From Cannabis sativa (taxonomy: Eukaryota; Streptophyta; Magnoliopsida; Rosales; Cannabaceae), in contig NC_083602.1 in assembly GCF_029168945.1 (NCBI RefSeq), positions 87,926,027 through 87,990,026 on the forward strand: a stretch of DNA of 64,000 nt, given 5' to 3'. Under the pieces are notes generated by a model. The model was not told the origin of the DNA, did no database searches, and saw only the letters and a program-made list of their open reading frames with translations. Shown in pieces: positions 38,036 through 51,261 of the stretch (the stretch's first letter is position 1; each line of letters begins with the position of its first letter). The position numbers and the translations under genes were made by a program.

Positions 38036-39037
38036 ATGGGCACCATGGATGTTACTGAAAAGGTTCGGATTCTATTTTTTTTTTTTTATTTTCATTTTTT
38101 TGACATTTGAGCTTGAGTTCACTTTCATGGTGTATTTTAATATTTTGCTTTTTTGATGATGATGATGATGATAATGATAATGATGATGAAACAGGAATCA
38201 TTGGCTGATCAAACAAACGAGTATAAGAAATGCTGCTCTGATTGTAGGACCACAAGGACTCCCCTCTGGAGAAGTGGCCCAGCTGGACCCAAGGTCTGTC
38301 CCCCCCATCCTCTCCTAGCCTCAACCCTCAAATGGGTTTATTTATTTTTTAGTTTTTGAAACAATTTTCTACCCAATTTCTCCATTATACAGGAATTTGA
38401 TCTGGGTTTTTTCATCTTCTTTTATTGTAATCATCACATCTTCTTTGTTTAAGATGATTTCAAATGGGTTTTTCTTGCTTAGCTTTGTTCTTTGCTCTAT
38501 CAACTTATTATAAGTGTTTTTTTGTTCAAAACTCTATCTCTTTCTCAATACTCAAAACCCTTTTGGCCTTATTCTTTTGCATATTTTGTATTAATTTTTG
38601 TGTGTGTTTTTTGTTTTCAGTCACTATGTAACGCATGTGGGATCAGGTACAGGAAGAAAATGGCATCTATGTTGGGATTGAAAAAAGGAACAGAAAGGAA
38701 AAAGGAGAGAAGCCATAGTACTAATAATCAACCCAATTCTTCTTCTGGTGGAACAACCATTACTACAATAACAACAACAACAAGCTCTGTTTCAAACACT
38801 ACTAATAATAATGTTAATGGTGATCAAAACGACAAGGGTATGACTCAAACGACATTAAAAGTTCGTTTAATTGCTTTGGGAAAAGAAGTGTTGACTCACA
38901 GGCTGTCTTCTTCTTCTTCTTCTTCACCATCAGTAGTGAAGAAACAGAGGTGTCGTAGTAAGAGAAAAAAGTTGGGTGAAGAAGAACAAGCTGCTTTTTT
39001 GTTAATGGCTTTGTCTTGTGGCTCTGTTTTTGCCTAA
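38036..39037 (+). CDS. B-class GATA transcription factor with LLM domain
   Basis: Three exons: 38036-38062, 38195-38293 and 38621-39037, giving 180 residues. The single zinc finger C-x2-C-x18-C-x2-C runs from CSDC (about residue 24) to CNAC, is split by the second intron after GPAGPK, and is followed by GIRYRKKMASM. It binds W-GATA-R DNA. A Thr/Asn/Ser-rich linker and a basic stretch (KKQRCRSKRKK) follow. The end, EEEQAAFLLMALSCGSVFA, carries the LLM motif that defines the GATA15/16/17/22-like LLM subgroup. These are nuclear regulators of greening, plastid development and growth. The second ATG (38045) has a stronger start context and would drop three residues. The leader is CT-rich (37850-37880). 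Confidence 0.93.
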
Positions 39038-40194
39038 AAATAGTGCTCTAATGGTGGTGATGGGGTATAAAAAGTAAAGAGGAACACTAAAAAATACATG
39101 TTTGTTTAATTTGTTGTGTGTTCTTTTAGAAAAGGTTCACTATATTATATAAATATATATTATACACCCTTATGTTAATGTTGTTTTGGGGTGCTTATCT
39201 AAATGATATGATATTGTTTTTTTGGGAGTAAAGTTAATGAAAAGGAAGGGGTCAACCAAATAGTGTTTTTGTTTTTGAGACTTAGAGAAGGTGACATACA
39301 TTCCTTATTAATGTTTTTGGTACTATATTAATTGTAATGGTATATATATATACATATTATTATTAGAACACTACAATGAATGATTGGTATATATGTGTAC
39401 CAATCTCAATTGGGTTGTGCTACATTTATTAATTGATGACGACGTATAATTATAGTTTGATAGTTTTGACTATGGAAAAATAAAATATTTAGTTTGAATT
39501 TGTTGGTCGTCTTCGACATCTTTATGTCTTTACTTTTTTAGCTCCTAAAATGGGGGTGGGTGGGGTAAGATTGGCCGTCAAAATAAATTGGTATGAGCAA
39601 GATATGATAGGAGACTTTTTTTTAGTGAAAATAATTAAAAAATTAACACTTTATAATAAGAATAACTTCTTATGAGGTCTAGGATAATTTGAGGGGTATG
39701 ATTTGGTAGATATTATATAAACAATTAAAATAAGAAATTGAATGAAATTGACAAAAGTCAATGATTTGATAAAATTAAAAATTAAATAAAATCATAATTA
39801 GTTTTTTTTTGGAGCATTGTTATAAAATATCAGTAGCACTATTTATTGGTAGTAATTTATGATTGTTAATAATATTCTATAAAAATTATTATATTAAATT
39901 ATATGAGTTTTAATATTGATACCTGGGGAAGTAGCACCGTTAGTCACTTTTAATATTTTTGATATTTTGAATGTCTTTTACTTTATATTTTTATTATGAA
40001 TTAATGATGTCTTAAAGATCACATTATTGATATTCTTATTTAAAGGAAAATAGAAATATGCACGGACATGGCTCTTATAGAGTATAATCATCTAAAAAAA
40101 AAGAAAAGAAAAATCTCTTAATACCTATCTCAACTAAAGGTCCAATAAATGTAAAGAAAGTCCAAGGTTATTTTAAAGAGGAAAAAAGTCTTAG
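39038..40194. other. 3' flank of the GATA gene and AT-rich DNA
   Basis: The 3' untranslated region probably ends by about 39360. Beyond it is AT-rich DNA without recognisable structure. Confidence 0.4.
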
Positions 40195-41060
40195 GCAAGT
40201 AGATCCAATATCCTTTTTGCTATTTGTGCTAATCATGTAATATTTCACTCGTCTACTTATTCATGCTTCAAAGTTTAAAGATTTTCATTTTCACCATTTA
40301 TGCTAATAATTGGGTCTATTAATTTATATTTTGATGATGATCTTGTTATTTTCTGTAAGGATTATCCACAGATTGCTCAACTTCTTCAACATGCTTTTTT
40401 TGAGTTTTGCAAAACCTCAGGGTTGTCTGCCAACAAGCAGAAATCTCAAATTTATTTTTGGGGCACTAGATAAGAGACTAAAAGGAGCATTCACGAGTCA
40501 TTGTGGGTTATGAGAAAGGAAGCTTTCCTTTGAAATACTTGTGGGGTCCGTTTAAGACCTATAAGATGAAGAACATCAGATTGTGGGCCTATAATCTCTA
40601 AGGTCTAGCAGTGCTTACATAATTAGGCTAGTCGACACTTTTTCTTTTCTAGCAAGGCTCTACTTATTCATTCTATGCTGCTTGGTATCTGTTTCTATTG
40701 ACAGAACATTTTTCTCCTTCCTCAAAGTGTTATAAAAGAGATTGACAAATTCTGTAGGAATTTTTTGTGGGGTACCAAGGATAACTGCAAGCTACACTTT
40801 ACCTCTTGGGAGAAACTGTGTCTTCCAAAATAATATGGAGGGATTAGTTTTTTAGAGGGGTCAAAATAGAATAAAGGAATGATCATTTAATACATTTGGG
40901 ATATTGCTTCTAAACCTGATGCTCTTTGGGTCAAATGGTTGCAAAGTATCTACTTGAAAGGAAAAACCTTTTTGGCATCACTCGACTTGAGGAGATCCTA
41001 ATTGGCATTGGAAGAAACTCCATGTGATATATTTCCTCCAAATGTATAGATCTCCAAAAG
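40195..41060 (+). pseudogene. Decayed LINE reverse transcriptase
   Basis: Translated pieces match the plant L1-type reverse transcriptase: QVDPISFLLFVLIM near 40197, YFDDDLVIFCKDYPQIAQLL (the YADD-like catalytic box altered to FDDD) near 40325, FEFCKTSGLSANKQKSQI, and IASKPDALWVKWLQSIYLKG near 40910. Stops and frameshifts are frequent. The element appears to continue at about 42090 after an insertion. Confidence 0.75.
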
Positions 41061-42085
<1,025 letters not shown>

Positions 42086-42350
42086 GTGTAAATGAAGGTT
42101 TAAGATTAGCAAATTTTACAACTCGCTCTTTGATGTTGTGGTGTAGTCATTGCGAATTTATTTTTTGGCAGATGGTGAACTCTCAGTTGATGACCAGAGA
42201 GATAAACATCAAAGGTTACAATTCTCTATTGCTTCTCCTTACTGTCCCGTTTGTAATGAATTTTTTTAAAAGCCATGCCATGATCACTTGCTCTTTTTGC
42301 ACCCTTTCTCTGTTGCACTACTGTGCAAGTTCCATGGATGGGTGAGCTTC
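42086..42350 (+). pseudogene. LINE C-terminal zinc-binding segment
   Basis: Reading frames contain FWQMVNSQLMTREINIKGYN and SPYCPVCNE...PFSVALLCKFHGW, the zinc-binding region that follows reverse transcriptase in plant LINEs. This is probably the continuation of the LINE at 40195-41060. Just downstream a unit of about 53 bp is repeated in tandem ('attggagagattg', 42374 and 42429). Confidence 0.6.
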
Positions 42351-45263
42351 ATAACTTGGCCCATTGTGTATTTAGATTGGAGAGATTGAAATGGACAACT
42401 AGGGTCTGATTTACAATGTCAGTAACTGATTGGAGAGATTGGAATGAACAATTAGGGTTTGATTTACATTGTCTAATTGTTGTATTAAGACTTTAGCTTT
42501 AGCTTAGTTTGTAGCTCGTTTATTGTCTTTTAGTTTCGGTTATTTATAGTTAGATTTTATTCCCTTTTTCTCTAACTGTTTTAACCAATTCTTTAGCAAA
42601 GTTATAGTTGAGTTAGTTTCTAAAGTCAAGTGGAGTTAGTTAAGTTGGTTTGGATTATGTTAGTTGGTATTTTATGTCATGTGATATAAATACTTTGTTC
42701 CCTTCTGTAAATTCATTCATTCAATTCTAATAAAATCATTTCATTCTTTTTCAATTTCGTAATATGTTGTTATAGCTGTTGCATCCTATTTTATTTGATA
42801 TTGATTAAATAGGGAATAAAGCTGGTTTTAATTGTTTAAGTAGAATGAGAATGTCCTCTAAAAATAAAATCATTGCTAATATTGAGAATACTTGATAGTG
42901 GTCTTAGCTTTGTCTATATAGGTGTTGCTTGATATAACTTTGTTGTTTAATTTAATGAGAATACGTCTCCTCTTTTTTTTTTTTATTTTTTTTTATTGGA
43001 ATTATTTTACAAATATACAAAAATAAAAAAAAATTACAAAAATACGGTTTCACAGAATTTTAAATATTTTTATAATTTTTTTTTTATTTTATTTACAGAA
43101 AATACAATCTTTTTATGTTGTACTCTTATTAATTTGCTGTTGATTTTTTTGTTTTTTTGCATGCTATTTTTTAATATTATTAAGATATTATTTTTATGTT
43201 ACTTTTATGTAGTTTTCTTGTGATTTTTGTGTTATTTCTATAAAAAATTGTAACAATGTAAAAAAAAAAAAAATCACTATAAAATTATAATTATTTTACA
43301 AAAAATAATGCCAGTTTTTTATTGGGAAATTTATATGGTATATTAAATTTTCTCATTTTTTACAAAAATACTGTCAGTCGGTATTTTTTACTTTTTTACT
43401 GTGTTTTTTTATAAATTTCATACAGCAGTATACTGTGTTAAATTTTCATTGGTATTCTACTGGTATTTTTTAGTTGTTCTACTGTTGTTTTGAGTTGTTA
43501 TGTTTTGTGTTTTACTATAAAAATACAGTAATTTTTCGTGTGACAGTATTTTTATAAAATTTAACTTAAATTTCAGTATTTTTGTAAGTTTTCCAATGTA
43601 AAAAGTAGCAGCCCTGAACCCAACTTGTTTTAGGCCAATATTTGAATAAAGATGTGGGTAGCTTGGGTTATGGGCTTTGTTGAAGCCATTGTAAGCCCAT
43701 TTGAAAATTGTTTTGGGAGAGAGCTTATCTTATCTTGTCTTGTTTGTCATCTTAATACTCAATTCTCAACTCAAGATTCTCCTCTAATCCTATTATTCCA
43801 ATATATATTTATAGGATCCACAATTCACGCCTTTAACATCACAATTCAATAAAACAATGCAATCCTCTTTTGCTATTCAACTTTGTTTTGTTTTGTTATG
43901 CAAAACTATATTATTTTTATACAAAATCCACATTGACTATAGTGATATTAACACAAGTATTATATTATATCCATTTCAACTCCACCAACTTTGCTAATTG
44001 AGTCACGTGCATTTAATTTAATATATTTTTTTGAAACATTGGATAACTCATTTTTTTTTTCTATATATAATTATCACTTAAAAAACCTAAACATCAACTC
44101 TAATTATGTGTATAATACACCATCTGTTATAAAATAATATAAAGAAAAAAAAAGTAAATGAAAAAAAAGATGAAGAAGATGAAGAGAGAAAGAGAAAGTG
44201 AATGAGAATTTTTGAGTTGTTTATTCCAATGGAGTGAACCCCTATTTATACAAATATTAAGAAACTAAGAAAAAGAGGAATATTAATTACAATTAATGGT
44301 AATAAATAGAAAATTTGGACATCCACATAATTATTAATATTTATAACACCATCAAAATTATTTTTTTTATAGAAAAAAAAGGTGAAAACCCGATGGAAAA
44401 TCATTAACCCATAAAGAGCTTAACAGCCTAATGTGTTTGGTCTATAAAAGAAAAAACTGAATTGGTTGGTGTAATTTTGAATATTAAATAAAGATCATTA
44501 TGAGTAATGATATACATAATCAAAATATGCATTATGCATCAAAAATTAGTGCATCTCTAATGAAGATGAAAAATGGTGATCTATTGCTAAAAATAAAATA
44601 CAGTTCTTGTAAAATATTTGCTCTGGTATGTTAAAAGTATATCGAATAGCAAAAATTAATCTAAACTTACATCAATGTAAATTTTATATGACAATAAACA
44701 TATTATTTTAATGTCATTTTTAATAATTTATTATTAATTATAAAAAATTTACATTTATTTTTTACATAAACTATAACAAAATATTATATAATTCAATTAT
44801 TACCTTACACAACCAAATAAAATTTACACATTATTCACAATTATATTTTCCATCATAATATTCTCTATAATTATATTTTTTTAACACCTCATTACAAACA
44901 CCCATTTAATGGCATTTCTTAAGAAAAGAAAAAGTATTCCTTTTCTTTTATTATTTATTAAAACAAATTCTCTCTTTCCTAATTTTAATAAATTAAAATA
45001 TACAATTGCATAAGAAAATGACTATCTTACCATTCATTCTCATTACTTATTAATAGGCTTAAGGCAATGTCTTGAGTGAGAGAAGTTAATGGTCACCAAA
45101 ACACAAAAACACATGTATATCAAATTCAACCAGAATGAGAACATGGTCTCCACAAGTACAAAAGTACAAACTTGTACAAAAGCATAAAATGGATCCCACC
45201 CAACCCAATTATCAATATGCTATGTATTTTCCCTCTTATTCAAGATAGTCATAAGGAGGCAAT
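42351..45263. other. Intergenic repeats between the LINE and SOD
   Basis: Bases 42480-42800 hold a TATA box (gatataaatac, 42684) and aataaaatc, perhaps another LTR fragment. A MITE-like block with ATTGGAA ends lies at 42995-43597. A copy of the 3340-3500 repeat is at about 44218-44350. Bases 45040-45263 are the probable 3' untranslated region of SOD. No further gene is supported. Confidence 0.45.
42995..43597. mobile_element. MITE-like block with ATTGGAA inverted ends
   Basis: The left end 'attggaattattttacaaa' is the inverse of the right end 'tttgtaagttttccaat'. The interior repeats 'tacaaaaatac' and 'gtatttttgta' in both directions, and may contain two nested copies (another end near 43324). 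Non-coding. Confidence 0.5.
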
Positions 45264-46781
45264 TCATCCTTGAAGACCAATAATACCTACACAATAGCCA
45301 AAAAAAAAAAAATGAATACACAAAGGATCATAAGAATTAACACTTGGATTACAATTCAATTGACACTACTACTATCAACTTACCACAAGCAATTCTGCCA
45401 CCAGCATTTCCAGTGCTCTTGCTTAGCTCATGTCCTCCTAAGTATTCAAGCCAATGTTATGTTGTATTGAGTTAGATCACAAGTTGTTATCAAGGTTTAA
45501 ACAATTAAAAAGGGTTGAGTATTTGAGAGGAAGCAATAGGGGGGGTGATTATTACCCTTTCCCAAGTCATCGGGATCAGCGTGAACGACGACAGCACGAC
45601 CAATGATGGAGTTTGAACCACAAAGAGGAATCTATGAACAGAAATGAATATGAACTTTTAGAAAAAGTTATGGTTATGATATGAAGCATTAGAGAATTAA
45701 ACCCTTGAAAGAAAAAAGGAACAGCAAACAAAACATACTTGCTTGTCAACTATTGTGAAAGTAGCAGTTCCTGAAACAAAGAAGAATGAGAGAATGAGCT
45801 ATTATCATTCATCAGTAGGTCGTATAAGGATCGTATTGTATTAAATAATAAATAATACAATGTTTTGGATAAAACACTGTATTGTATTAGTTATTACGAC
45901 CATATATTTTAATATAACGTGTTTCGTATTATTTAATACATAACAAATTATTTGTACTAGTTTGTATTATAATATTTACAAAAGGTCTGAAGTTAGGGAC
46001 TCGGACCATGACCCTAGACCCTGAACCCGAACCCAGACCCCGGGACTGAAGCCAAGGACCGAGTTAGGGTTGAGTTTATGATAAAGATAGTATAATTTTA
46101 CACAACCTATTTATACAAATTGATATCAAACATAAGATTGTATTAAATAACACAATACAATACAACACGATGTACCAAACAAGCCCTAAGAACATAACTT
46201 TCACACAAGATATAATGTACCCGAATGCCCAATTGCCACATGCTATCTATGAAGTGCACAAGCAGTTCAAAACCATGATATAAACACTAAATACTTGCTT
46301 GCTTACCATCATCACCAACAATGATGTTTCCAAGATCACCAGCATGGCGATGCTCATCTTCAGGGGCACCGTGTTCTTTACCAGCTGGATTGAAGTGTGG
46401 ACCTACAAGAAACTCAAAATTAAGATCGATAAACAAGACACAAAGTATGGAAGCATAGTTAAATTCTTTCTACTATAAAGGAGCAAAGATTGCAGAAGCT
46501 GTACTGTACCAGTTGACATGCAACCGTTTGTGGTATCCCCAAGAGCATGGACATGGAAACCATGAAGGCCAGGCTTAAGACCCGAAACATTTCCGGTCAC
46601 AGTGGTTGGCCCTGTAAAAGAATTGCATAAGAAATCACTCTAAATACTACAATGGCTATTGACATTTAACATAATCAAATCAAGTAAACTATTGTAGTTA
46701 GTTACCATCTCCTTCTTGGACAAAGAGGATAGTTCCTTTGACACCCTCGCTAGAGTTAAGAACAGCAACTCCCTTCACCAT
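45264..46781 (-). CDS. CSD1: Cytosolic Cu/Zn superoxide dismutase
   Basis: Seven coding exons on the minus strand: 46706-46781, 46510-46611, 46307-46402, 45739-45770, 45556-45631, 45384-45437 and 45264-45286. They join in frame to 152 residues, the length of plant cytosolic CSD1. It converts superoxide to hydrogen peroxide and oxygen. Copper ligands are His45, His47, His62 and His119; zinc ligands are His62, His70, His79 and Asp82; the disulphide is Cys56-Cys145. All are present. There is no transit peptide, so the protein is cytosolic; it ends GIIGLQG. The leader has its own intron (46795-47500), and joining its exons forms a miR398-type target site. Intron 3 (45771-46306) holds a MITE-like insert. 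The gene is divergent from DPD1. Confidence 0.97.
45810..46187. mobile_element. MITE-like insert in SOD intron 3
   Basis: The right end read inward is TAGGGCTTGTTTGGTACAT, a common plant MITE end, followed by repeated 'gtattgtatt' and 'atttaatac'. The left side carries the same phrases inverted. The middle (45985-46060) is a GC-rich run of 'accctgaacccgaaccc' type in otherwise AT-rich DNA. The left end is not sharply defined. Confidence 0.5.
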
Positions 46782-46788
46782 TTTTCTA

Positions 46789-47515
46789 TGTGATCTAAGC
46801 AAAATAGCTAATTAGAAAAACCCAGAATGGAAAATCAATCCAGCCATTTTCATTTCTTCCTTTTAAATACTGTAAATTTCATATTTTTGGATAGTGTCAA
46901 ACAATACCATTTGATCTTACAGCAATGGATCTTAGGAACTTTCACAAGCATAATTAAACAAAGTAAATGAAGCCAAACCTTAAAACACTCAAATACCCAC
47001 TAAAGTGTACATCTTTAAAAATACAGAAAATGAATTCCTATACTCAATATTTTCTTGAACTGTTGCTCTACAAACTATTCAAATAGACAATCAAACCCAG
47101 AAAAGAAAATATGAAATTACAGCCATCAAAATTTTCAACCCAGCATAAGCAAGAACAGATATGCAATCTACGAATAATTATTTATCTTCAAAATCAGCTC
47201 AAAGAAAATAAAAATATAATCTTTGAGTTTGGGTTCATCACTAGACTGTATACGAAAACAAAGATAATACTACTTTAAACAAATCAAAAAGAAATCTTAG
47301 CTGAGTAATCAGATCAAAAATACCCAAAAGACAAAAAATAATTACAAAATCAATCAGATCAAAAACAAAACAAAAAAGATCACAAAAATAATACTACTTT
47401 AAACAAAACAAAAAGAAATCTTAGCTAAGTAATCAGATCAAAAACACCCCCAATTTTTTTTTTTAACAAAATCAACCAGTAGTAGAAAGATGAAGCTCAC
47501 CTCAGAACACCCCCT
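46789..47515 (-). promoter_or_regulatory. miR398-type target site split across the SOD leader intron
   Basis: The leader exon ends AGGGGGTGTTCTGAG (complement of 47501-47515) before the donor GTGAGC. The next exon begins ATCACA (complement of 46789-46794) after CTTAG. Joined, the 21 nt pair with miR398 through miRNA positions 2-4, 6-11 and 14-19, with a mismatch at position 5 as in the known Arabidopsis CSD1 site. The site does not exist in the unspliced transcript. Regulation is inferred from the family. Confidence 0.75.
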
Positions 47516-47892
47516 AAGGAAGAAAAAGAATGAAAGTAAGGTTCTGATGCAGATGGGTTATGAAAAAAACTGTGTGAGTCAAGAGAGTAAAATTGAACAA
47601 GTCTAATGGGGAATGTTCTAGGGTTTACTTCTCCACCACCTACCACCAACCCACATTGCAAAGGGCATTATTGTCATTATTGATTGTGTAGTCATTGTTT
47701 TTTCTTTTTCATTTTTTTTTTTTCATAAATATCAAATTAAAAAATAAATTACAAAAATCCCATTTTCTGTCAAAAATAAAAAAAGATGGGAGAGTGTAGT
47801 GTAGTGTAGGTGAGGTGAGGGTTGAGGTTATAGCCGGTTCAGACGCACGATCCGCAACTATTGGGACTCACACAACTGCCATTGTCGTCCTC

Positions 47893-47964
<72 letters not shown>

Positions 47965-47992
47965 ACTTCACTTCCATTACACGTATCTACAA
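47516..47992. promoter_or_regulatory. Divergent promoter region of SOD and DPD1
   Basis: The SOD leader exon begins near 47620 (minus) and the DPD1 leader near 47900-47990 (plus), leaving only about 300 bp between them. A (CT)n tract (47897-47947) and a short (TA)n follow on the DPD1 side. No other gene fits in between. Confidence 0.5.
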
Positions 47993-48719
47993 ATGCGGTT
48001 CTTTTCCCAATCTTTGTTATTACTTCCAGGTAACTCTCTCTTATACTTTTCCTTTCTTATATTCATTTCGTCTATTCTTCTTCTTCTTCTTCCTTTTCAT
48101 TATATTGGTCTCTTCTTCTTCTTCTTCTTCCTCGTGAGTTCATCATTTAGTTTCACTTGTGTAAGTTTTTGTTATGATTTAATGTCTTATTATGGTTTGT
48201 TTGTTACGAATCTGTGATAAATATTGTAGCTTGATGAAATTTCTATGACCAGAGAATGAAATCTACCACCTTTAGTTAGTTTCATACAAATTGACTGTTT
48301 TTTTTTTAAGTTTTAGTGTAAATTTTTGAACTTTGTAGTGGAAATTTTCTGGGAATAATTAGATTTTTTAATTCTTATGAGTTTCTCAGTACAATTTGTT
48401 GATTGGTTTCATTTATTTATCACAATCTTTCATTGTTCTCTCTAATATCTTTTTTAGGTATGTCTTTACTCTTTAGTGGTTATTATGCAAAAATTGGATC
48501 TTTATCCAATGGAAGAAAAAACCCATCACGAATTTAGTTCCTGAAGAATCAAATGCCTAAAATATCTGATCTTGGAATTCATTTCACTGTTTGGGGATAG
48601 ATTAGTTTGTCTTTGTCATTAGTTATAGGTTTTCAGAGTTTCTTCCTATTCCTAATGCTGCATTTTCTTTTTTTTCTTTGTAGTTGAAAGTTGAAACTTG
48701 AAAGCAAATTGTCCTTGTG

Positions 48720-50050
48720 ATGATCATAGCTCCCATGAATCTATCAATATTTCATGGTTCTAGATGTAGAGTCAATACTTTAGCTCATTTGTGGAGTGGA
48801 AGCCTCCATAGTTGGACTAGGAGGCACATCACTACCTCAAAGCTTCATGATCCCAAAGTCCCGGGGATTGGAGGAGGAAATACTAAGAAATGGACAAGAA
48901 GGCCTATAACAACAAAAACAGAAGGAAGTATTAATACCCCTCAAACCAGTAAACTTAGCAGCATTAGGCATGAAGTTTTAGATGAAACCATTTCAGCAAC
49001 AAGTAGTTCTTTGAGTATTGGTAAAACTGAGATTAGTCAATTCCAAAAGCTTCAATATTGTGAAGTTCAGAAAGAAGAGAGTTATGAGAGTTTGGCCAAT
49101 CTATTGACAATTATTTGTTTTGACATTGAAACAACTGGATTTAGCAGAGACAGTGATTGTGTCATTGAGATTGCACTTCAAGTTCTTCGTGGCGGTAAGA
49201 ATAGTACTTTCCAGACATTGGTAAACCCGAATAAGTTTGTGCCAAATACTAAAGTTCATGGCATTACCTCAAGCATGGTCAACAGACGCGATGTTCCAAG
49301 GTATCATTATGTTCTGTTTCAACTGTTAATTTAGAACATGGAATAGATAATCAGTGTCTTAATTCTGCATTGTTGAGTAGTTTTATAGGACCCCATGTGA
49401 GCTAGTTCAGTAAAAGTGGTTTAGGAAACTGCTGCTGTTAAGTTGGAACAAGAATTTATCTTCATTGTGTTGCATTTCTTAGTTTTTATTTAATAAATGA
49501 TAGCTAATAAATATTCTGTTTACATGGAGGATGAAGGACTTGATACCAATCTTACTTCAGTATGTCAGTAGCCATCAAATGCCTGGAGGCAAGGTATTGT
49601 TGGTGGCACACAATGCTCGAACCTTTGATGTACCGTTTCTGATTAGCGAATTCAGTCGCTGCTCGATAGAAGTTCCTTCAGATTGGTTATTCCTTGACAC
49701 CCTTCCTTTGGCACGCGAACTAATGAAAATTGAAGGTGTGTTCTGTTCTGTTATGTGTTTGTTTTGTTATGTGTCCAACATTTGTGGTTGAGTACTAAAT
49801 ATTTAAAAGCTTTTGAATTATGAAAATATTGTCAACAGGATCAAAGAAGGCATCACAGAAAGATTTGATGGAACACTTTCAAATCAAAAGGGAAGGTGAT
49901 GCTCATAGAGCTGAGTCAGATGTGAAAGGTTTGACATTAATTCTTCGAAGGCTTACCTTCGACTTGAAGCTTTCAACATTGGACCTTCTTGAAAGGTCTT
50001 TCAGTGCCTCGGACTTGATCAATCAAAAGAAGAAGAAGAAACCCAGCTAG
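48720..50050 (+). CDS. DPD1: Organelle DNA exonuclease (DEDDh family)
   Basis: Three coding exons: 48720-49300, 49530-49735 and 49839-50050, giving 332 residues. The first 50 or so residues are rich in Ser, Arg and His with few acids (RRHITTSKLHD), like a transit peptide. The exonuclease domain starts near residue 132. Exo I is FDIETTGF (catalytic Asp and Glu). Exo II includes LLVAHNARTFDVPFL (catalytic Asp). Exo III is DAHRAESD (His and Asp). The tail is lysine-rich (KKKKKPS). Length and layout match Arabidopsis DPD1, a Mg-dependent exonuclease that degrades plastid and mitochondrial DNA in pollen and ageing leaves. A leader intron runs from 48030 to 48683; the leader carries a short upstream frame at 47993. 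The start is the first ATG of the second exon. Confidence 0.93.
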
Positions 50051-50844
50051 TCAGGCTTGTGCAGCCATTTGCTGTAGAACTAACTTGTGTTGCTGTTGTT
50101 GTTATTGTTGAATTTATTCAAACTCAGAATGAGAGATAGGTGATACCCTTTTACACACCTAGTAATTTACTTCAATTGTCTAAGGTGTTGGAATCCACTG
50201 GCTTTTGTTAGAGCATTAAGAAAGCCATTAATTGTAATTGTTTACATTTATTAATAAAAAAGTTACTAAATTGTGACTTACATAATTTAAGGTAAATATC
50301 ATTTTGGACTTCATACTTTACGATACACGACTTATATGCCGGGCCATTATAGGAACGGCATTGATCTCTTTTTTTAATTATTTATATTATTATTTGTATT
50401 TATAAAATTAATTTTATTTATGAAATTATAAATTTAATTTAAGAAATTTCTAAAATGCATTTTTTTTAAGTGTACTGGTTTATTTCTAACTATTTTGGTA
50501 TTTGAGAGATTTTTTTAGTTTAATTTTTTTTATAGTCGTGTGCATTATAATTATTTAAAAAATCTTGCAAAATTTTGAGAAATTTAAAAAAAAAATTAAC
50601 ACGCTAGAAACAAGGTTCAAATTGTCTATTGCATGTGTGAATCTTTTGCTAAACATAGAAAAATTAAAGATAAGAAAACTCACATTGAACTTCGAAATGT
50701 ATTAATTGAACACTTGTGTAACGGTAACTTACAAAATTAATATAATTTAATTAATCTTTTTAAATTTGTATTTTAGGTTTGAATTAATTTAATGTAACTT
50801 CTTTCGTCGTGAATGTGATGTTTCTTCTATAGTAATATAATATT
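50051..50844. other. 3' flank of DPD1 with MITE fragments
   Basis: The 3' untranslated region ends near 50270. From 50292 a fragment resembling the end of the 35911-36276 MITE appears. Bases 50440-50700 resemble one arm of the 50845-51261 element ('cttgcaaaattttgagaaat', 'aaggttcaaa'). Confidence 0.45.
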
Positions 50845-51261
50845 GGCTGATTCTACAATGCACCTCCTTAAAATGGATGTATTGATGCACCCTTAACTTG
50901 TTTCGGCATCTAGAATAATTTTTTAGTCTAATTTTTTTATATTCATTTACGTTATATCTATTTAAGATATCCTACAAAATTTTGAAAAATTCAGAATAAT
51001 TTACAATATAGAAAACAATGTTCAAACAGTTTATTTTACACGGGTATAAAATAAAATAGTCACGCGTGCAATATGCTGTTTGAACGTAGTTTTTGGCGTG
51101 TTAAACTTTTTTGAATTTCTTAAAATTTTGCAGGATGTCTTAAATAACTATAACGTACATGACTATGAGAAAAAATTTGACAAAAAAATTATTTCGGATG
51201 CTAAAACAGATAGGGGTGCATCAATACATCCATTTTAAGGGGGTGCATTGTAGAATTTTCC
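50845..51261. mobile_element. 417-bp foldback MITE, almost wholly a hairpin
   Basis: The arms of about 205 bp are inverted copies: 'ttctacaatgcacctcctta' at the left against the inverse of 'aagggggtgcattgtagaat' at the right, and the match continues to the centre near 51053. Flanks tataatatt and tataattgt agree at 7 of 9 positions, an imperfect Mutator-sized duplication. Other degenerate copies lie at 37310-37560 and 50440-50700. Confidence 0.75.

Noticed and set aside
38052..38324. Minus-strand ORF over the first GATA exons
   Set aside because: Antisense of a (GAT)n run and of the zinc-finger exon.
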